Shown here: positions 61,077-64,000 of the stretch, in pieces | How positions within the stretch are numbered: position 1 is the stretch's first letter | Layout of the letters: every line of letters begins with the position of its first letter | Assembly (NCBI GenBank): GCA_900551895.1 | Contig: URXX01000003.1 | Coordinates: forward strand, 62,001-126,000 | Source: an uncultured Lachnospiraceae bacterium | GTDB lineage: Bacteria; Bacillota; Clostridia; Lachnospirales; Lachnospiraceae | Length of the DNA stretch: 64,000 nt | Reading direction: 5' to 3' | Position numbers and translations under genes: made by a program | The notes under the pieces: generated by a model | Seen by the model: only the letters and a program-made list of their open reading frames with translations | The model's database searches: none | Told to the model about the DNA's origin: nothing

Positions 61077-62267
61077 ATGAGTTTAAATAGTACTCCTTCA
61101 GCAAACCGCATTCATATCGGCATTTTCGGCAAAAGAAATTGCGGAAAATCCAGTTTAATCAACGCATTAACCGGACAGAACCTTTCCATTGTATCCGACA
61201 CAAAGGGAACAACTACCGATCCCGTCCTAAAAGCAATGGAACTTCTTCCGATAGGACCTGTTGTATTTATCGACACTGCAGGACTTGATGATGAAGGCGA
61301 ACTGGGGCAGTTACGAATTGCGAAAACATACCAAATGTTAAATAAAACTGATATTGCTCTGCTCGTTGTCGATAATTCTGTCGGTATAACTGAGGAAGAC
61401 AAGAATATCTTAGAGAAAATTCAACAGAAACACATTCCATATTTAATTGTACAAAACAAATGTGATTTGAAAGAGAACTCTTTGCCCAAACATTCTAAAG
61501 ATTATATGGAAGTGAGTGCGAAAACAGGTTTTCATATACAGGAATTAAAAGAGAAAATAGCCTCTCTCCTGCCAACTGAGACAAATCAAACACCAATTGT
61601 TCGGGATTTACTCGCTCCGAATGATTTTGTTGTTCTCGTTATACCGATTGATTCTTCCGCGCCAAAGGGACGGCTCATTTTACCGCAACAGCAGACTATC
61701 CGCGATATTTTGGACGCTAACGCTGTTTCTATTGTCGTAAAAGATACGGAATTAAAAGAAACGCTTGAAAACTTAGGAAAAACACCACAACTTGTCATTA
61801 CCGACAGTCAGGCATTCAGACAAGTATCGGAGATTGTTCCTAAAAATATTTTGCTGACTTCTTTCTCTATTTTATTTGCCAGATATAAGGGAAATTTAGA
61901 TGCAGTGACAGAAGGAGCATTTGCCATTGACCGCTTAAAAGACGGAGATACCGTACTGATTTCCGAGGGCTGCACCCACCACCGCCAATGCGGAGATATC
62001 GGTACGGTAAAATTACCAAATTTACTGCGAAAATATACACAAAAAGATTTACATTTTGTATTTACGAGCGGAGAAGAATTTCCTACAGATTTGACAGGGT
62101 ATAATCTCATTATTCACTGTGGCGGCTGTATGTTAAACGAGCGGGAAATGAAATATAGACTACGCTATGCCGAAGATGTGAATGTTCCGATAACCAATTA
62201 CGGTATTGCCATTGCGAAAATGAACGGGATTTTAGAAAGAAGTTTAGAAGTCTTTCAAAAAGACTAG
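61077..62267 (+). CDS. hydF: [FeFe]-hydrogenase maturation GTPase HydF
   Basis: A 396-residue GTPase and scaffold on which the di-iron unit is assembled before transfer to HydA. G1 GKRNCGKSSL, DTAGLDD and NKCDL make up the GTPase domain (1-165). The C-terminal domain binds an Fe-S cluster through CTHHRQC and HCGGCM. Start fixed at the ATG after AGGAGGAAACAG; the longer frame begins inside hydG. Last gene of the operon before a terminator. Confidence 0.95.
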   Translation: MSLNSTPSANRIHIGIFGKRNCGKSSLINALTGQNLSIVSDTKGTTTDPVLKAMELLPIGPVVFIDTAGLDDEGELGQLRIAKTYQMLNKTDIALLVVDNSVGITEEDKNILEKIQQKHIPYLIVQNKCDLKENSLPKHSKDYMEVSAKTGFHIQELKEKIASLLPTETNQTPIVRDLLAPNDFVVLVIPIDSSAPKGRLILPQQQTIRDILDANAVSIVVKDTELKETLENLGKTPQLVITDSQAFRQVSEIVPKNILLTSFSILFARYKGNLDAVTEGAFAIDRLKDGDTVLISEGCTHHRQCGDIGTVKLPNLLRKYTQKDLHFVFTSGEEFPTDLTGYNLIIHCGGCMLNEREMKYRLRYAEDVNVPITNYGIAIAKMNGILERSLEVFQKD

Positions 62268-62326
62268 AAAATTTTCCCTTTAGAAGCTCACGGATAAAAG
62301 GCAGAGGTTCTAAAGGGAATTTTTTA
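62268..62326 (+). terminator. terminator of the hyd operon
   Basis: A long stem AATTTTCCCTTTAGAA/TTCTAAAGGGAATTTT (two imperfect positions) with a 22-base loop and T-rich tail. The next gene converges on it. Confidence 0.75.
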
Positions 62327-62581
62327 TTTATATATCAACAAAATTGCCACCTGCATCACTAAAATCATCGGCACTCCCAAATTGAATTTCTTTTTTCTTG
62401 TCTTATGATGAAATACACTCATTCCAAATAATGCCCCCACAGAGCCTCCCAGAAAAGCCACACCTAAAAGAGTATTTTCGCTAATTCTCCACTGACCTTT
62501 TCTCGCTCTCCTTTTATCTATCCCATATATAAAAAATGCAATAACGTTTATGAATAGCAAATAAATCACAAAAGTTTTCAT
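62324..62581 (-). CDS. DUF1294 membrane protein
   Basis: An 85-residue protein with two or three membrane helices and the DUF1294 pattern YGIDKRRARKGQWRISE followed by GGSVGALFGMSVFHHKT. The family has no settled function. Single gene, convergent with hydF. Confidence 0.88.
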   Translation of the reverse strand: MKTFVIYLLFINVIAFFIYGIDKRRARKGQWRISENTLLGVAFLGGSVGALFGMSVFHHKTRKKKFNLGVPMILVMQVAILLIYK

Positions 62582-62664
62582 TTTCCTCTCCTTCTACTAT
62601 GTTTCATCTTCTTATTATGATATAATATCCACAACAAATTTGTAAATATATCAGGAGGAATGTC

Positions 62665-63333
62665 ATGAATTTTCTAAGCATTTTCGATGTGATTGGTCCA
62701 AATATGATTGGCCCATCCAGTTCACACACTGCCGGTGCAGTTGCCATTGCACTGCTTGCACGAAAGATGTTTGCACAACCAATAGATAAAGTCACATTTA
62801 CATTATACGGCTCATTTGCCAAAACTTACCGCGGACACGGAACTGATAAGGCGTTGTTGGGAGGAACTCTCGGCTTCTCTACAGATGACGAGAGAATACG
62901 GGACGCTTTTTCCATAGCCGATGAGAAGGGATTGGAATACCACTACATTATCGATGAGGAAACGATAACAGATCACCCGAATACTGCCGATATTGTATTG
63001 GAAAATAAAGCAGGGCATATCCTTTCCATTCGCGGAGAGTCTATAGGCGGAGGAAAGATGAAAATTGTCCGTATCAACGATATTGACGTTGAATTTACCG
63101 GAGAATACAGCACACTGATTGTACAGCAGATTGATAAACCGGGAGTAGTTGCCCATATTACCCAATGTTTAAGCGAAGAAAACGTAAATATTGCTTTTAT
63201 GCGTCTATTCCGCGAAGACAAAGGCGCAACCGCATTTACAATCGTGGAATCCGATGAGGAAATTCCGGAAGAAATTTTAGAGAAAATCCGTGTAAATAAA
63301 CACGTAAAAGATTTAATGCTGATTCAGATGTAG
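62665..63333 (+). CDS. sdaAB: L-serine dehydratase, iron-sulfur type, beta subunit
   Basis: A 222-residue subunit of the 4Fe-4S L-serine ammonia-lyase that makes pyruvate and ammonia. It has the GPSSSHTAGA motif at the N-terminus and a C-terminal ACT domain (QQIDKPGVVAHITQCLSEENVNIAF). TCAGGAGGAATGTC precedes the ATG. The alpha subunit gene follows 12 bases later. Confidence 0.95.
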   Translation: MNFLSIFDVIGPNMIGPSSSHTAGAVAIALLARKMFAQPIDKVTFTLYGSFAKTYRGHGTDKALLGGTLGFSTDDERIRDAFSIADEKGLEYHYIIDEETITDHPNTADIVLENKAGHILSIRGESIGGGKMKIVRINDIDVEFTGEYSTLIVQQIDKPGVVAHITQCLSEENVNIAFMRLFREDKGATAFTIVESDEEIPEEILEKIRVNKHVKDLMLIQM

Positions 63334-63345
63334 GGGGATATAAAA

Positions 63346-64000
63346 ATGGATTTTTTTAATGGACAAACTTTATTAAACTTATGTAAAAAAGAACAAATTT
63401 CTATCTCCGCTGCTATGAAAGAGCGTGAAATTACTATGGGAACTCTTTCGTCTGAGGAAGTAGATAAAAAACTAGCCGAAGTGCTTACAATTATGAAAAA
63501 TTCCGCCCACAAACCGATACAGACTCCGGGAAAATCTATCGGCGGTCTTATCGGAGGCGAGGCAAAGCAGGTTGCCGACCATGCAAAAACAAATACAAGC
63601 ATATGTGGTTCTATGCTGTCTAAAGCCATTTCTTACAGTATGGCTGTTTTAGAAGTCAACGCGTCCATGGGATTAATTGTAGCCGCTCCAACTGCCGGTT
63701 CGTCGGGTGTCGTTCCCGGAACTTTACTCGCTCTTCAAGAAGAGAAAGCATTGTCAGACGCACTCCTTTTTGACGGACTTCTAAACGCAAGTGCTGTCGG
63801 ATATATTTTAATGCGAAACGCTTCTGTTTCCGGTGCGGAGGCAGGTTGTCAAGCGGAAGTCGGCGCTGCATCGGCAATGGCCGCATCGGCGGTAGTGGAA
63901 ATGATGGGCGGAACACCTGAAATGTGTCTGACTGCTGCGGGAATCGCTCTTTCAAATCTACTCGGTCTTGTATGCGACCCAATCGCCGGACTTGTTGAGT
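63346..64000 (+). CDS. sdaAA: L-serine dehydratase, iron-sulfur type, alpha subunit (3' end outside window)
   Basis: The first 218 residues are present. VNASMGLIVAAPTAGSSGVVPG is the family hallmark; Cys residues in EAGCQAEVG and LVCDPIAGLV are two of the three expected Fe-S ligands, the third lying beyond the window. Start at ATG 63346 behind AGGGGG. Cotranscribed with sdaAB. Confidence 0.93.
   Translation, partial: MDFFNGQTLLNLCKKEQISISAAMKEREITMGTLSSEEVDKKLAEVLTIMKNSAHKPIQTPGKSIGGLIGGEAKQVADHAKTNTSICGSMLSKAISYSMAVLEVNASMGLIVAAPTAGSSGVVPGTLLALQEEKALSDALLFDGLLNASAVGYILMRNASVSGAEAGCQAEVGAASAMAASAVVEMMGGTPEMCLTAAGIALSNLLGLVCDPIAGLVE

Overview
The window is low-GC, gene-dense DNA whose gene content points to an anaerobic Gram-positive Clostridia genome, most likely Lachnospiraceae. 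The support is strong AGGAGG ribosome sites, T-box leaders, an L13-type leader, the secG-rnr-smpB-ssrA cluster, SelABD, HydEFG, the Fe-S serine dehydratase, the ECF transporter module and LCP/XpaC/TelA proteins. The assignment comes from gene content and order only; no database was searched.

Layout. 1-567: 5' part of an alanine:cation symporter. 815-9626: a complete selenium block on the minus strand (yedF, selD, selA, selB, a LysR regulator, then a second unit of cysteine-desulfurase-like enzyme, YedE transporter, TusA and DUF3343). selD is itself a UGA-containing selenoprotein gene. 9804-13697: a methyltransferase, a 2-hydroxyacid-dehydrogenase-like protein, a HAD phosphatase, Maf, and a chorismate mutase/shikimate kinase fusion. 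13830-18755: tmRNA, smpB, rnr, secG, eno. 18878-30411: YitT protein, glmM, a frameshifted CPBP protease, a dipeptidase, a split purine terminus (AICAR transformylase plus PurO-type IMP cyclohydrolase), greA, an LCP protein, an SDR and a lone trpB behind a Trp T-box.

30481-34742 is an accessory island downstream of rpsI, bounded and subdivided by copies of the rpsI 3' end. It holds a wrecked type I restriction locus (hsdM fused to the C-terminal part of hsdR, plus a nonsense codon) and a type III toxin-antitoxin locus (toxI repeats, toxN and an unknown third gene). After rplM-rpsI come telA-xpaC-P-type ATPase, a small membrane protein, T-box-controlled tyrS and nagBA.

44479-47790 is a retron. 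A promoter overlapping the end of truA drives a msr-msd RNA with clear a1/a2 repeats, then a retron reverse transcriptase, then topB, whose ribosome site overlaps the RT stop codon. Upstream are truA, a REP-like palindrome and the ecfA1-ecfA2-ecfT module. A DMT transporter and a cyclophilin follow.

52811-57337 is a second accessory stretch. A damaged ECF sigma factor and a frameshifted DUF4367 partner gene precede a run of very small membrane, secreted and lipoprotein genes. Four of these are paralogous three-helix proteins of 83-88 residues, and one secreted-protein gene has its ribosome site buried in a 15-bp stem. I do not recognise this cluster.

57358-64000: yaaA, then hydE-hydG-hydF with a TM1266-type regulator behind a long structured leader, a DUF1294 protein, and the iron-sulfur L-serine dehydratase genes sdaAB and sdaAA (cut by the window end).
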